Assembly (NCBI RefSeq): GCF_003719305.1
Contig: NZ_RARC01000032.1
Coordinates: forward strand, 1 to 64,000
Source of the DNA: Mycolicibacterium stellerae
GTDB taxonomy: Bacteria; Actinomycetota; Actinomycetes; Mycobacteriales; Mycobacteriaceae
Direction of reading: 5' to 3'
DNA: 64,000 bases
How positions within the stretch are numbered: the first letter of the stretch is position 1; each line of letters starts with the position of its first letter. Both the position numbers and the translations under genes were made by a program. The notes under the pieces were generated by a model. The model saw nothing but the letters and a program-made list of their open reading frames with translations. It did no database searches and was not told the origin of the DNA. Below are positions 17,398 to 25,861 of the stretch, in pieces.

Positions 17398-17661
17398 TCA
17401 GCCCGGCGGTTCCTGGCCAATGGAGGAAGGAGGCGTAGTCGTCGCAGGAACCGCGACGGACGTCTCAGGTCCCTCTTGCTCCACGGAATCGACGACCGTC
17501 TCGGCCGTCGTCATCTCCGAGGTGGTCACCGGGCCTGGCGGCGCGGGTTCCGGCTCCTCGGCTGCGCTCACATTGCTGAACGCGACCCCGAATGCGCCCA
17601 TACCGATAAGGGCGATCGCGCCGATCCCCGCCGATGCCAACTTCACCTGTTTCGATTTCAC
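17398..17661 (-). CDS. Small exported protein, TSxAVP family, copy 2
   Basis: 87 residues from GTG 17661 (GGAG nine bases before); an upstream TTG at 17676 is in frame but destroys the ribosome site. Residues ~7-30 are hydrophobic (LASAGIGAIALIGMGAFGV), followed by SNVSAAEEPEPAPPGP, which could be a signal-peptidase region, then SEMTTAE and ETSVAVP. The composition is acidic and proline-rich. It is the middle of three tandem paralogues. Function unknown. Confidence 0.72.
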   Translation of the reverse strand: MKSKQVKLASAGIGAIALIGMGAFGVAFSNVSAAEEPEPAPPGPVTTSEMTTAETVVDSVEQEGPETSVAVPATTTPPSSIGQEPPG

Positions 17662-17811
17662 CTCTGACCACTCCAATTCGGACGTTTGGTCAGCCGTCCC
17701 CGTCCACCTGGCACGGCCGGTCGAACAGTGCTTGAAGGGTCGCCGACGACCCCTCCGGCGTATTGCATAACCGAAAGGGTCGAGGGTGAAACGTGTGCGG
17801 TGAGTCCGCGG

Positions 17812-18069
17812 CTATTCGGCCGCCTGCTCCTCGGTAGGCAGTGGCGCCGGGCCCTTGATGACGGGCACCGCCATCGATGTCGCCTCGACGGTGTCAGCCT
17901 TGCCCGATGCAGTCGTCGTCGCAGCCACGGTCATCTTGCCCACTGCGACGTTCTCGGTGCCGGTTGGTTGCTGATGGATGCTCATCGCGACCGCACCCAT
18001 CGTCACCACCGCGCTGCCGCCGATGACCGCGGCCAGCAGTTTCGCCTTGTTCCGATTGTTTGAATCCAT
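17812..18069 (-). CDS. Small exported protein, TSxAVP family, copy 3
   Basis: 85 residues from ATG 18069 with GGAG seven bases upstream. The N-terminus NNRNKAKLLAAVIGGSAVVT is followed by a short hydrophobic helix, then VGKMTVAATTT and EATSMAVP. It is the first gene of the set by transcription; 150 bp separate it from copy 2, including a small hairpin (17737-17752, arms GGGTCG/CGACCC). Function unknown; the family looks like short cell-envelope tails rather than enzymes. Confidence 0.72.
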   Translation of the reverse strand: MDSNNRNKAKLLAAVIGGSAVVTMGAVAMSIHQQPTGTENVAVGKMTVAATTTASGKADTVEATSMAVPVIKGPAPLPTEEQAAE

Positions 18070-18275
18070 TGTCACACTCCATTCATGGCCGTTGCCGTTT
18101 CGCCCCTGCGGTGCGGCGAACCGTGAAAAGTGCAGGTAGAAGCCAGTGAACAAGCGGTTTCTGTAGCGAGGCTTAAGACCGGGTGGGAATTGACTTCCCG
18201 CACGCCCGTCGCGTTCGCAGCTTCACAGGCCGCCATCTCATACCCTGTGCGCATGACAGCCGTGGAGCCTCGCCG
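18070..18275. promoter_or_regulatory. Divergent promoter region, small-protein cluster and opp operon
   Basis: About 206 bp with no credible gene. It must hold the promoters for the minus-strand small-protein genes and the plus-strand oppBCDA operon. A GGAG eight bases before ATG 18276 sets the oppB start. No clear operator was found. Confidence 0.4.
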
Positions 18276-19253
18276 ATGACGCGGTTCCTGGCGCGGCGCC
18301 TGGTCAACTACATCCTGCTGCTGATCCTGGCGTCGTTCCTGACGTTCGCTCTCACGTCGTTTTCGTTCAAACCACTCGACAGCCTCGAGTCACGGAATCC
18401 GCGCCCGCCGTCGGAGGTCATCGAGGCCAAGAGGGTCGAACTGAACCTGGACAAGCCGATTCCGATGCGTTACGCGCATTGGGCATCAGGTGCAGTGCGC
18501 GGCGACTTCGGCACGACGATCACCGGCCAACCGATCTCGGCGGAGCTCGGCCGCCGCGTCGGGGTCAGCCTGCGCCTCCTCGTGATCGGCGCGGTGCTCG
18601 GCACGGTGATCGGTGTGGTCGTCGGGGCATGGGGGGCGATCCGGCAGTACCACCTCAGTGACCGCGTCATCACGGTTGCGTCGCTGTTGTTATTGAGCAC
18701 ACCGGTTTTCGTCATCGCGAGCCTGCTGACACTTGGCGCTAACGGGGTCAATTCAATTCTCGGCGTGCAGCTCTTCGAATACATCGGCGAGACGTCGCCG
18801 GATGCGGTCGGCGGCGCGTGGAACCAATTCATCGACCGGATGCAGCATCTGGTTCTGCCGACGTTCACGCTCGCACTGATGGGAATCGCCGGCTACAGCC
18901 GCTATCAGCGCAACGCGATGCTCGATGTGCTGGGTCAGGATTTCATCCGCACCGCACGCGCCAAAGGCCTGACCCGACGGCAGGCCCTGTTGAAACACGG
19001 GCTGCGCACCGCATTGATCCCGATGGCGACGCTCTTCGCCTACGGCATAAGCGGTTTGGTGACCGGAGCGGTGTTCACCGAGAAGATCTTCGGCTGGCAC
19101 GGCATGGGAGAGTGGGTGGTACAGGGCATCGCCACCCAGGACACCAACATCATCGCCGCCGTGACGGTGTTCACCGGCGCCGCTGTCCTACTCGCCGGGC
19201 TGTTGTCCGACGTGATCTACGCGGCGCTCGACCCAAGGGTGCGTGTTTCATGA
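18276..19253 (+). CDS. oppB: Oligopeptide ABC transporter permease OppB
   Basis: 325 residues, the same length as M. tuberculosis OppB (Rv1283c). Six membrane spans and the ABC-permease EAA loop (ARAKGLTRRQALLKHGLRTA) that docks to the ATPase are visible. Start ATG 18276 follows GGAG; longer in-frame extensions to 18183 lack one. The stop overlaps the oppC start as ATGA. With OppC it forms the transmembrane channel of a peptide importer. Confidence 0.93.
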   Translation: MTRFLARRLVNYILLLILASFLTFALTSFSFKPLDSLESRNPRPPSEVIEAKRVELNLDKPIPMRYAHWASGAVRGDFGTTITGQPISAELGRRVGVSLRLLVIGAVLGTVIGVVVGAWGAIRQYHLSDRVITVASLLLLSTPVFVIASLLTLGANGVNSILGVQLFEYIGETSPDAVGGAWNQFIDRMQHLVLPTFTLALMGIAGYSRYQRNAMLDVLGQDFIRTARAKGLTRRQALLKHGLRTALIPMATLFAYGISGLVTGAVFTEKIFGWHGMGEWVVQGIATQDTNIIAAVTVFTGAAVLLAGLLSDVIYAALDPRVRVS

Positions 19254-20179
19254 CCGAGCCTGTCACCACCGACACCGCGACGACAGCCAAGTCGGGTTTG
19301 GACGCACACGAGTTCGCGTCGCGGCGCACCCTGGTATGGCGCAGGTTCCTACGCAACAAACCGGCCGTCATCTCGCTGGCGCTGCTCGTGTTGTTCCTCG
19401 CCGGCTGTTACGCGCTTCCGCCCCTGCTGCCGTACAGCTACACCGATTTGGACTACTACGCGCTGCAACAGCCACCCAGCGTCGACCACTGGTTCGGCAC
19501 CAATGCGCTCGGCCAGGATCTGCTGGCGCTGACACTTCGAGGGATGCAGAAGTCGATGCTGATCGGCGTGTGCGTGGCGCTGATCGCAACGGTGCTTGCC
19601 GCGACGGTCGGTGCGATCGCCGGGTATTTCGGCGGCTGGCGCGACCGCCGCCTGATGTGGCTGGTCGACCTGTTGTTGGTGGTGCCGAGCTTCATCGTGA
19701 TCGCGATTGTCACGCCGCGACTGGGCTCGTCAGAACGCGTCTTCTGGCTGATCCTGTTGTTCTCGGCATTCGGCTGGATGATCAGCTCGCGAATCGTCCG
19801 GGGCATGACGATGAGCCTTCGGGAACGCGAGTTCGTGGTGGCGGCCCGGTACATGGGTGTGCCGAGCTGGCGAATCATCGTTCGGCACATCCTGCCGAAC
19901 GTCGCATCGCTGCTCATCATCGACACCACCCTGAATGTCGGCACCGCAATCATCGGTGAGACCGGTTTGAGCTTCCTGGGTTTCGGCATCCAACCACCCG
20001 ATGTCTCACTGGGCACGCTGATCGCCGACGGAACCAATTCGGCCACAACGTTTCCCTGGGTATTTCTCTTTCCTGCGGGCGTCCTGGTGCTGATCGTCCT
20101 GTGTACCAACCTCATTGGAGACGGGATTCGGGATGCGCTCGATCCGAGCGCACGGCCGCTGCGAAGGAAGCGCAAGTGA
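19250..20179 (+). CDS. oppC: Oligopeptide ABC transporter permease OppC
   Basis: 309 residues with an N-terminal cytoplasmic extension (about 40 residues), an OppC-type first span (LALLVLFLAGCYALPPLLP) and an EAA loop (ARYMGVPSWRIIVRHILPN). It pairs with OppB. ATG 19250 overlaps the oppB stop, and its own stop overlaps the oppD start (GTGA), indicating translational coupling along the operon. Confidence 0.93.
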   Translation: MTEPVTTDTATTAKSGLDAHEFASRRTLVWRRFLRNKPAVISLALLVLFLAGCYALPPLLPYSYTDLDYYALQQPPSVDHWFGTNALGQDLLALTLRGMQKSMLIGVCVALIATVLAATVGAIAGYFGGWRDRRLMWLVDLLLVVPSFIVIAIVTPRLGSSERVFWLILLFSAFGWMISSRIVRGMTMSLREREFVVAARYMGVPSWRIIVRHILPNVASLLIIDTTLNVGTAIIGETGLSFLGFGIQPPDVSLGTLIADGTNSATTFPWVFLFPAGVLVLIVLCTNLIGDGIRDALDPSARPLRRKRK

Positions 20180-22014
20180 GTCTCCTCGACGTGGTCGACC
20201 TTTCGGTCACCTTTCCCACCGAAGCCGAGCGGGTCGAGGCTGTTCGCGGTCTCGACTACCACGTAGATGCGGGCGAGGTCGTCGCTCTGGTCGGTGAGTC
20301 GGGCGCTGGCAAGTCGGCAGGCGCGATGGCCGTCGTCGGCCTGCTGCCCGAGTATGCCGAAGTGACCGGATCGGTGCGGCTGCACGGCGACGAGTTGCTC
20401 GGGCTGTCCGACCAGCGGATGTCGCGGGTCAGGGGCAAGGCCATCGGGACGGTGTTCCAGGACCCGATGTCTGCGCTGACACCCGTCTACACGGTGGGCG
20501 ACCAGATCGCCGAGGCCATCGAGGTGCACAACGTGAACACCACCCGCAGGGCGGCGCGCGCCAGGGCGATCGAACTGCTGGACCTCGTCGGCATCGGCCA
20601 GCCGGAACAGCGCGCGCGGTCGTTTCCGCACGAACTGTCCGGCGGCGAGCGCCAGCGTGTAGTCATCGCCATCGCCATCGCCAACGACCCCGACCTACTG
20701 ATCTGCGACGAGCCCACCACCGCACTGGACGTCACCGTGCAGGCGCAGATCCTCGACGTGTTGAAGACCGCACGTGACGTCACCGGCGCCGGCGTGCTGA
20801 TCATCACCCACGACCTCGGGGTGGTCGCCGAGTTCGCCGACCGCGCCATCGTGATGTACGCCGGTCGCGCCGTGGAGGTCGCCTCGGTCGGAGCGCTCTA
20901 CCGCGACCGCCGGATGCCCTACACCGCAGGACTTCTCGGGTCGGTACCCCGGCTCGACGCTGCCCAGGGGGCACGGCTGGTACCCATTCCCGGTGCACCA
21001 CCGTCGCTGGCCGCGTTGCCGCCCGGCTGCCCGTTCGCACCGCGCTGCCCGCTGGCGATCGACGACTGTCGCACCGCCGAACCCGAATTGATCACGGTCG
21101 GCGCCTTTCACACCGCGGCATGTATCAGGACCGAACAGGTCACCGGCCGCAGCGCAGCCGAGATCTACGGCGTCTCCACCGCGCCGATCACCGCCGACCA
21201 ACAGCACGTCGACGCCCCCGTGGTATTGCGCGTCGAAAACCTCGCCAAGACATACAAACTGACAAAAGGTGTGGTGCTTCGCCGAACCGTCGGCGAGGTG
21301 CGCGCGGTCGACGGGGTGAGCTTCGAGCTTCAGCAGGGACGCACGCTGGGCATCGTCGGCGAGTCGGGATCGGGAAAATCGACAACGCTGCACCAGATCC
21401 TGGACCTCACCGCGCCGCAGTCGGGTTCCATCGAAGTGCTCGGTGCCGACGTGGCGACGCTCACCACCAAGGCCCGCCGGGCTCTGCGCGGCGATTTGCA
21501 GGTGGTGTTCCAGGATCCTGTCGCGTCACTGGACCCACGGCTGCCGGTATCCGAAGTACTCGCAGAACCGTTGGCCGCCAACGGCTTCGACAAAAAGCGG
21601 ATCGACGACCGCGTCTCGGAGGTATTGGAGATCGTGGGGATGCGACAGGCCGACGCCAACCGGTATCCGGCCGAGTTCTCCGGCGGCCAGAAGCAGCGCA
21701 TCGGCATCGCCCGCGCATTGGCGCTGCAGCCCAAGATCCTGGCACTCGACGAACCGGTATCGGCGCTGGACGTGTCGATCCAGGCAGGCATCATCAACCT
21801 GCTTCTCGACCTGCAGGACCGGTTCGGGCTTGCCTACCTGTTCGTCTCCCACGACCTGTCCGTCGTCAAGCACCTCGCCCACCGGGTAGCGGTGATGTTC
21901 AAGGGCAGAATCGTCGAGCAGGGCGACGGTGAGCAGGTATTCACCAACCCGCGCGATGATTACACCCGCAAGTTGCTGGCTGCAGTGCCTCAACCAGAGC
22001 CGGACCGCGGCTAG
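20176..22014 (+). CDS. oppD: Oligopeptide ABC transporter ATPase, fused double NBD, OppD
   Basis: 612 residues from GTG 20176, identical in length to M. tuberculosis OppD (Rv1281c). Two complete nucleotide-binding domains are fused: NBD1 with GESGAGKS, LSGGERQR and CDEPTTALD, followed by the oligopeptide-type C-terminal cysteines (CPFAPRCPLA ... C), then NBD2 with GESGSGKST, FSGGQKQR and LDEPVSALD. The cysteine-rich segment often binds an Fe-S cluster in Opp/Dpp ATPases. It powers peptide import through OppBC. Confidence 0.94.
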   Translation: MSLLDVVDLSVTFPTEAERVEAVRGLDYHVDAGEVVALVGESGAGKSAGAMAVVGLLPEYAEVTGSVRLHGDELLGLSDQRMSRVRGKAIGTVFQDPMSALTPVYTVGDQIAEAIEVHNVNTTRRAARARAIELLDLVGIGQPEQRARSFPHELSGGERQRVVIAIAIANDPDLLICDEPTTALDVTVQAQILDVLKTARDVTGAGVLIITHDLGVVAEFADRAIVMYAGRAVEVASVGALYRDRRMPYTAGLLGSVPRLDAAQGARLVPIPGAPPSLAALPPGCPFAPRCPLAIDDCRTAEPELITVGAFHTAACIRTEQVTGRSAAEIYGVSTAPITADQQHVDAPVVLRVENLAKTYKLTKGVVLRRTVGEVRAVDGVSFELQQGRTLGIVGESGSGKSTTLHQILDLTAPQSGSIEVLGADVATLTTKARRALRGDLQVVFQDPVASLDPRLPVSEVLAEPLAANGFDKKRIDDRVSEVLEIVGMRQADANRYPAEFSGGQKQRIGIARALALQPKILALDEPVSALDVSIQAGIINLLLDLQDRFGLAYLFVSHDLSVVKHLAHRVAVMFKGRIVEQGDGEQVFTNPRDDYTRKLLAAVPQPEPDRG

Positions 22015-22025
22015 AGTCGGTCTCC

Positions 22026-23747
22026 ATGAGTCCTGAACTTGCGCGAGCAGACGCAAAAGTCCCCTCCGCACGGCGTGTCGGGGGACTTTTGCGTCTGCTC
22101 GCCGTGGGACTGGTGGCGGCGCTCACCGTTGCCGGCTGCTCGGGCGCCGACAAGGAAGCACCGCCCGCGGGGGGTAACGCCGAGGTCGGCAAGACCAACG
22201 ACATCAACCCGCAAGATCCCGCCACGCTTCGGCAGGGCGGCAATCTGCGCTTGGCGCTGACAGAGTATCCGTCGAATTTCAACACGCTCAACGTCGACGG
22301 GCCGCAGGCCGATGCCGCGGCGATGCTGAGGGCGACCATGCCGCGCGCATTCCGTGTCGCGCCTGACGGGACCACGACGGTCAACAACGACTTCTTCACC
22401 AATGTCGAGCTGACCAGCGAGAGCCCCCAGGTGGTCACCTACACCATCAATCCCAAGGCGGTGTGGAGCGACGGGACGCCGATCACGTGGGAGGACATCG
22501 CGTCGCAGATCAGCGCAACCAGCGGCAAGAACAAGGACTTCCGCTTTTCCACTCCCAACGGCGCCGACCGTGTCGAGAAGGTCACCCGGGGCGTCGACGA
22601 CCGTCAGGCCGTCATCACCTTCGCCAAGCCCTTCTCCGACTGGCGGGGCATGTTCGCGGGGAACACGACGCTGTTGCCGAAAAGCATGACCGCGACCGCC
22701 GAGGTGTTCAACAAGGGACAACTCGATCGTCCCGGGCCCTCCGCAGGCCCGTTCATCGTCACAGACTTGGACCGCACGGCACAGCGAATCACGTTGAAGC
22801 GCAACCCGAAATGGTGGGGCGCGCCACCCTTGCTGGACAGCATCACCTATCTGGTGCTCGACGACGCCGCCCGCCTGCCTGCTCTACAGAACAACACGAT
22901 CGACGCCACCGGATTGGTCTCGCTTCCCGAGTTGACCACCGCGCGGAACACCCCTGGCATCTCCATCCGGCGCGCACCCAGCCCTAGCTGGTACCACTTC
23001 ACGTTCAACGGGGCGCCAGGATCGATACTCGCGGACAAGGCACTGCGGCTGGCGATCGCCAAGGGCATCGACCGGCAGGCGATCGCCAACGTCAGCCAAC
23101 GCGGCCTCGTCGACAAGCCGGTACCGCTGAACAACCACATTTACGTCGCCGGCCAGGAGGGCTATCAGGACAACAGTGCCGCAGTGGCATTCGATCCCGA
23201 GAAGGCGAAAGAGGAACTCGATGCGCTCGGCTGGCGCCTCAACGGCCAGTTTCGCGAGAAGGACGGCAAGCCGTTGGTGATTCGCGACGTGCTCTACGAC
23301 GCCGTCACGACACGACAGGTTGCCCAGATCGCGCAGAACAGCCTGGCGCAGATCGGTGTGAAGCTGGAGCTTGACGCCAAGGGCGGCGGTGGTTTCTTCA
23401 CCAACTACATCATTCCGGGTGACTTCGACATCGCACAGTTCAGCTGGGTGGGTGACGCGTTCTCACTGTGCTGCCTCAACCAGATCTATACGACGAACGC
23501 GGAGAGCAACTTCGGCAAGATCAGCAGCCCGGAGATCGACGCCAAGGCGGAACAGACCTTCGACGAACTCGATCCCGCGAAGGCACGCGAGCTGGCCAAT
23601 GAATTCGACAAGCTCGTCTTCGACATCGGCTTCAGCCTGCCGCTGTTCCAGTCGGCGGGCAACGTCGCGGTGCGAAGCAACTTGGCGAACTACGGTCCGG
23701 CGGGCATCGGCGACATCGATGTCACCAAGATCGGCTTCATGAAGTAA
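22026..23747 (+). CDS. oppA: Oligopeptide-binding lipoprotein OppA
   Basis: 573 residues, a family-5 solute-binding protein anchored as lipoprotein by the lipobox LTVAGC. It binds peptides outside the membrane and delivers them to OppBC. The signal-peptide n-region (residues ~6-26) is encoded by a perfect long inverted repeat (22043-22102); there is no alternative start downstream of it, so the repeat is part of the protein. The gene starts 11 bp after oppD. The gene order B-C-D-A is that of M. tuberculosis Rv1283c-Rv1280c. The last codons (GFMK stop) are part of a 17-bp direct repeat found again at 25845. Confidence 0.92.
   Translation: MSPELARADAKVPSARRVGGLLRLLAVGLVAALTVAGCSGADKEAPPAGGNAEVGKTNDINPQDPATLRQGGNLRLALTEYPSNFNTLNVDGPQADAAAMLRATMPRAFRVAPDGTTTVNNDFFTNVELTSESPQVVTYTINPKAVWSDGTPITWEDIASQISATSGKNKDFRFSTPNGADRVEKVTRGVDDRQAVITFAKPFSDWRGMFAGNTTLLPKSMTATAEVFNKGQLDRPGPSAGPFIVTDLDRTAQRITLKRNPKWWGAPPLLDSITYLVLDDAARLPALQNNTIDATGLVSLPELTTARNTPGISIRRAPSPSWYHFTFNGAPGSILADKALRLAIAKGIDRQAIANVSQRGLVDKPVPLNNHIYVAGQEGYQDNSAAVAFDPEKAKEELDALGWRLNGQFREKDGKPLVIRDVLYDAVTTRQVAQIAQNSLAQIGVKLELDAKGGGGFFTNYIIPGDFDIAQFSWVGDAFSLCCLNQIYTTNAESNFGKISSPEIDAKAEQTFDELDPAKARELANEFDKLVFDIGFSLPLFQSAGNVAVRSNLANYGPAGIGDIDVTKIGFMK
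22043..22102. repeat. Perfect 22-bp-arm palindromic repeat inside oppA
   Basis: Arms at 22043-22064 and 22081-22102 are exact reverse complements, separated by a 16-nt loop (TCCGCACGGCGTGTCG). It encodes the start of the OppA signal peptide. A degenerate relative lies at 14020-14070. It resembles the small palindromic elements dispersed in mycobacterial genomes. Confidence 0.9.
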
Positions 23748-23749
23748 CC
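23733..23749. repeat. 17-bp direct repeat, left copy (oppA stop)
   Basis: GGCTTCATGAAGTAACC at the oppA stop codon is repeated exactly at 25845-25861, bounding the two-gene coiled-coil module. Confidence 0.85.
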
Positions 23750-23766
23750 GACCGCGCCCTAAGTGC

Positions 23767-25140
23767 CTACGAGTCCTGGTCGCGGACTCGTTGTACCCAC
23801 GGATCGGCCAGCATCGCGGTGACGACATCGACGATCTCGGCGTCCGGGCCGAGGTTACGACCTGCCAACTGCCGAATGACCTTCTCGACGCGCTCCAACA
23901 AGGCGCGGAACGCCTCTTCGGCGACCTCCGCATACACCGCGGCCGCACTGCGCGGTGGCGGATTGAAACCGCTTGTGGCGCTTTGCGATTGGTTCGATAG
24001 GTACATCGCGTGGTCGCGCACCGCCGACACCAGGGTCTGGATCAGACCCATGTCGATCGGCAATTCAGGGCCGCGGCCACTGACCATCTCGACTTCCAGT
24101 ACGTAATCGATCTGGTGCAGCGCGTTGAGCGCGCTCTCGATATGCCCCGTCTCCGAGCGGAACTCAATCGGAGGTACCGGAATCGACAACGGCTGTAAGG
24201 CCATGCTGCGCGCGACTTGGGCCTGTGCGTCCTGGATGGCATCTCCTGCAGCGGAATAGGCTCGGGCCACCTCGGCGTCTGCAGCCTCCCGCACAGCCGC
24301 CGCCTCACCGGCAGCCCAACCTCGCGATGCGGCGATCTCGGCGTCGGCATCGGCGCGCACCTTGGCCATCTCGGCGCGGAGCTGCTGCGCCGCCTGCTCG
24401 GCGGCCTCGCTTGCGGCGACCCGCTCAGCCGTCCGCTGTTGGGCTCTCTTCTCTGCTGCGGCCGCCCGCTCGCGCGCCGCCGCGACCACGGCTTCGGCAT
24501 CGGCGCGAACCTGTTCGAACTCCGCCCGCAATTGCTGCACCGCCTGCTCGGAAGCTTCGCTGGCAGCCGTGCGCTCGGTAGCCCGTTGCTGGGCGCGTGC
24601 CTCAGCTCCGGTCGCCCGCTCGCGCGCCGTCGCGATCTCGGCGTCGGCGTCGGCGCGCAGCTGATCAAGCTCTGCGCGCAACCGCTGCACCGCTTGCTCG
24701 TGCGCCTCGGTTGCGGCGGCACGCTCAGCCGTTCGTTCAAGGTCGCGTTCGGTCACCTGCTGCTGCGCAGCGCGGGCCGCAGCGCGTGCCTCATCGGCGA
24801 TGCGTGCCGACTCATCGGCTTCAACTCGAGCCGCCGCCGCCAACGCCTCGGCATCCAGTTTGGCCTGGTATGCCTCGCGTGCACGACCTTCGGCCATCCG
24901 CCGCTGGTGATCGGCCTCGACGAGCTGCATGAGCGGCGAAAGCCGTTGTCTGGCCTTTGCATTCCGTCCACGACGCTCGAGGAGCTGACGCTCTGTCATC
25001 GCCGCGACCGCGACCAGTTCTGGCGGTGGCGTCTTTCCGCGTTGTTTGGCGGCCGCCACCGCCTCCACCGCGGCGCGACGGGTCAGCGCCGCCCATTCGT
25101 CAACGCTGAGATCCTCGATATGCTGCAATGTCGTCGTCAT
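23767..25140 (-). CDS. Long coiled-coil protein with three 50-residue repeats, unknown function
   Basis: 457 residues, cytoplasmic, no signal. After a ~60-residue start with an SVDEWAALTRR segment, residues ~75-300 are continuous Ala/Glu/Arg/Gln coiled coil with three tandem 50-residue repeats (137-186, 187-236, 237-286; consensus AERxAASEAxEQAxQQLRAE). A globular C-terminal domain (~310-457) ends DPWVQRVRDQDS. No enzymatic motif. ATG 25140 overlaps the stop of the membrane-protein gene upstream (ATGA), so the two are translationally coupled and probably act together. It ends 19 bp from the convergent oppA. The module looks inserted (flanking direct repeats). Confidence 0.8.
   Translation of the reverse strand: MTTTLQHIEDLSVDEWAALTRRAAVEAVAAAKQRGKTPPPELVAVAAMTERQLLERRGRNAKARQRLSPLMQLVEADHQRRMAEGRAREAYQAKLDAEALAAAARVEADESARIADEARAAARAAQQQVTERDLERTAERAAATEAHEQAVQRLRAELDQLRADADAEIATARERATGAEARAQQRATERTAASEASEQAVQQLRAEFEQVRADAEAVVAAARERAAAAEKRAQQRTAERVAASEAAEQAAQQLRAEMAKVRADADAEIAASRGWAAGEAAAVREAADAEVARAYSAAGDAIQDAQAQVARSMALQPLSIPVPPIEFRSETGHIESALNALHQIDYVLEVEMVSGRGPELPIDMGLIQTLVSAVRDHAMYLSNQSQSATSGFNPPPRSAAAVYAEVAEEAFRALLERVEKVIRQLAGRNLGPDAEIVDVVTAMLADPWVQRVRDQDS
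23770..23790 (+). terminator. Hairpin at the oppA / coiled-coil convergence
   Basis: CGAGTCC-TGGTCGC-GGACTCG forms a perfect 7-bp stem with a 7-nt loop followed by TTGT on the plus strand, 22 bp after the oppA stop. It overlaps the last codons of the coiled-coil gene. Probable terminator for opp. Confidence 0.45.
24283..24732 (-). repeat. Three tandem 150-bp coding repeats
   Basis: Three consecutive 50-codon units encode the coiled-coil repeats at residues 137-286. The units are clearly similar at DNA level but diverged, with the third degenerating after its first two-thirds. Confidence 0.75.
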
Positions 25141-25793
25141 CGTTGGCGACGCCGCCCGTCCGCTGTCAGCTCGGCCGTCGGCTGCGGCCTTTCGTCTGTT
25201 GCCTGCTGCTTGACAGGCTTGCCGTCAGGCGCTTTAGCCGGCTTCTCCGTCGAGGTCACCTGCGGCGCAGGGGTTCTTCCACCAGGCGCAGGCGGCGCAG
25301 GGGCTTTTCCGCTGGGCGGCGCAGGCGGCGCGACTGCGGCGAGTTCGGCCAGTGGGCCGCCCTGCTGCGCCAGCACCAGAGCGAATTGGTTCAGGTGAAC
25401 CGTCACAGCGTCGGCGAGTGTTTCATCTCCGAGTCGCTCGGCGTCACGAAGCAATCCGCGCAGGGTTGTCATGGCGAGTTCCGGGCCGAGGCCAAGGGTA
25501 GCGCCCTCGCTGGCTGCCGGCTCGACGCCTGCGGTTTTCACCAGCCACTTGAGCGTCTCCCAGCACTGCTGGGTCGCGGCGGCATGCTGCTCGGCGTCGC
25601 GCGCCTCTTGATGATGGCGCTCACGCTGCTCGAGCTCATCTTTGAGCCTCTTGCCTGCACGTCGGGCCGCGTAGAGCACGGCGCACAGAACGATTAGCGC
25701 CGCGACTACCGCTGCCGCACCCGCGAAACCTGGCGAAACGACGAACTCGCGCAGCGGCACAGGAGACTCCATTGCCTGCGGAATGTTGGTCAT
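25137..25793 (-). CDS. Single-span membrane protein with proline-rich tail, unknown function
   Basis: 218 residues from ATG 25793 (AGGGAG ten bases before; the nearer ATG at 25802 is too close to that site). One membrane span (~22-45, AAAVVAALIVLCAVLYAARR) is followed by a short coiled stretch (LKDELEQRERHHQEARDAE), a helical cytoplasmic domain (CWETLKWLVKTAGVEPAAS ...) and a ~70-residue Pro/Ala/Lys tail. It looks like a membrane anchor with a cytoplasmic body for the coiled-coil partner encoded next, whose start overlaps its stop. Function not recognised. Confidence 0.75.
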   Translation of the reverse strand: MTNIPQAMESPVPLREFVVSPGFAGAAAVVAALIVLCAVLYAARRAGKRLKDELEQRERHHQEARDAEQHAAATQQCWETLKWLVKTAGVEPAASEGATLGLGPELAMTTLRGLLRDAERLGDETLADAVTVHLNQFALVLAQQGGPLAELAAVAPPAPPSGKAPAPPAPGGRTPAPQVTSTEKPAKAPDGKPVKQQATDERPQPTAELTADGRRRQR

Positions 25794-25844
25794 TCGAATC
25801 ATTCTCCCTGTAGCCGAAGTGCGAATCCAGCGGGCCCGCTGATG

Positions 25845-25861
25845 GGCTTCATGAAGTAACC
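25845..25861. repeat. 17-bp direct repeat, right copy (hydrolase stop)
   Basis: Exact copy of 23733-23749. On the plus strand it again reads GFMK-stop, preceded in frame by PAGPLM. It covers the stop codon of the alpha/beta hydrolase. Confidence 0.85.

Noticed and set aside
22043..22102. CRISPR repeat or rho-independent terminator at the start of oppA
   Set aside because: Single inverted repeat without spacers, and it lies after the start codon inside the coding frame.
24283..24732. Non-coding VNTR or satellite DNA
   Set aside because: The 150-bp units keep frame and heptad pattern, so they are protein repeats.
25800..25861. Full duplicated 3' end of oppA (pseudogene) at the hydrolase stop
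   Set aside because: Beyond the exact 17 bp only a weak PAG resemblance is visible; not enough to call a gene remnant.
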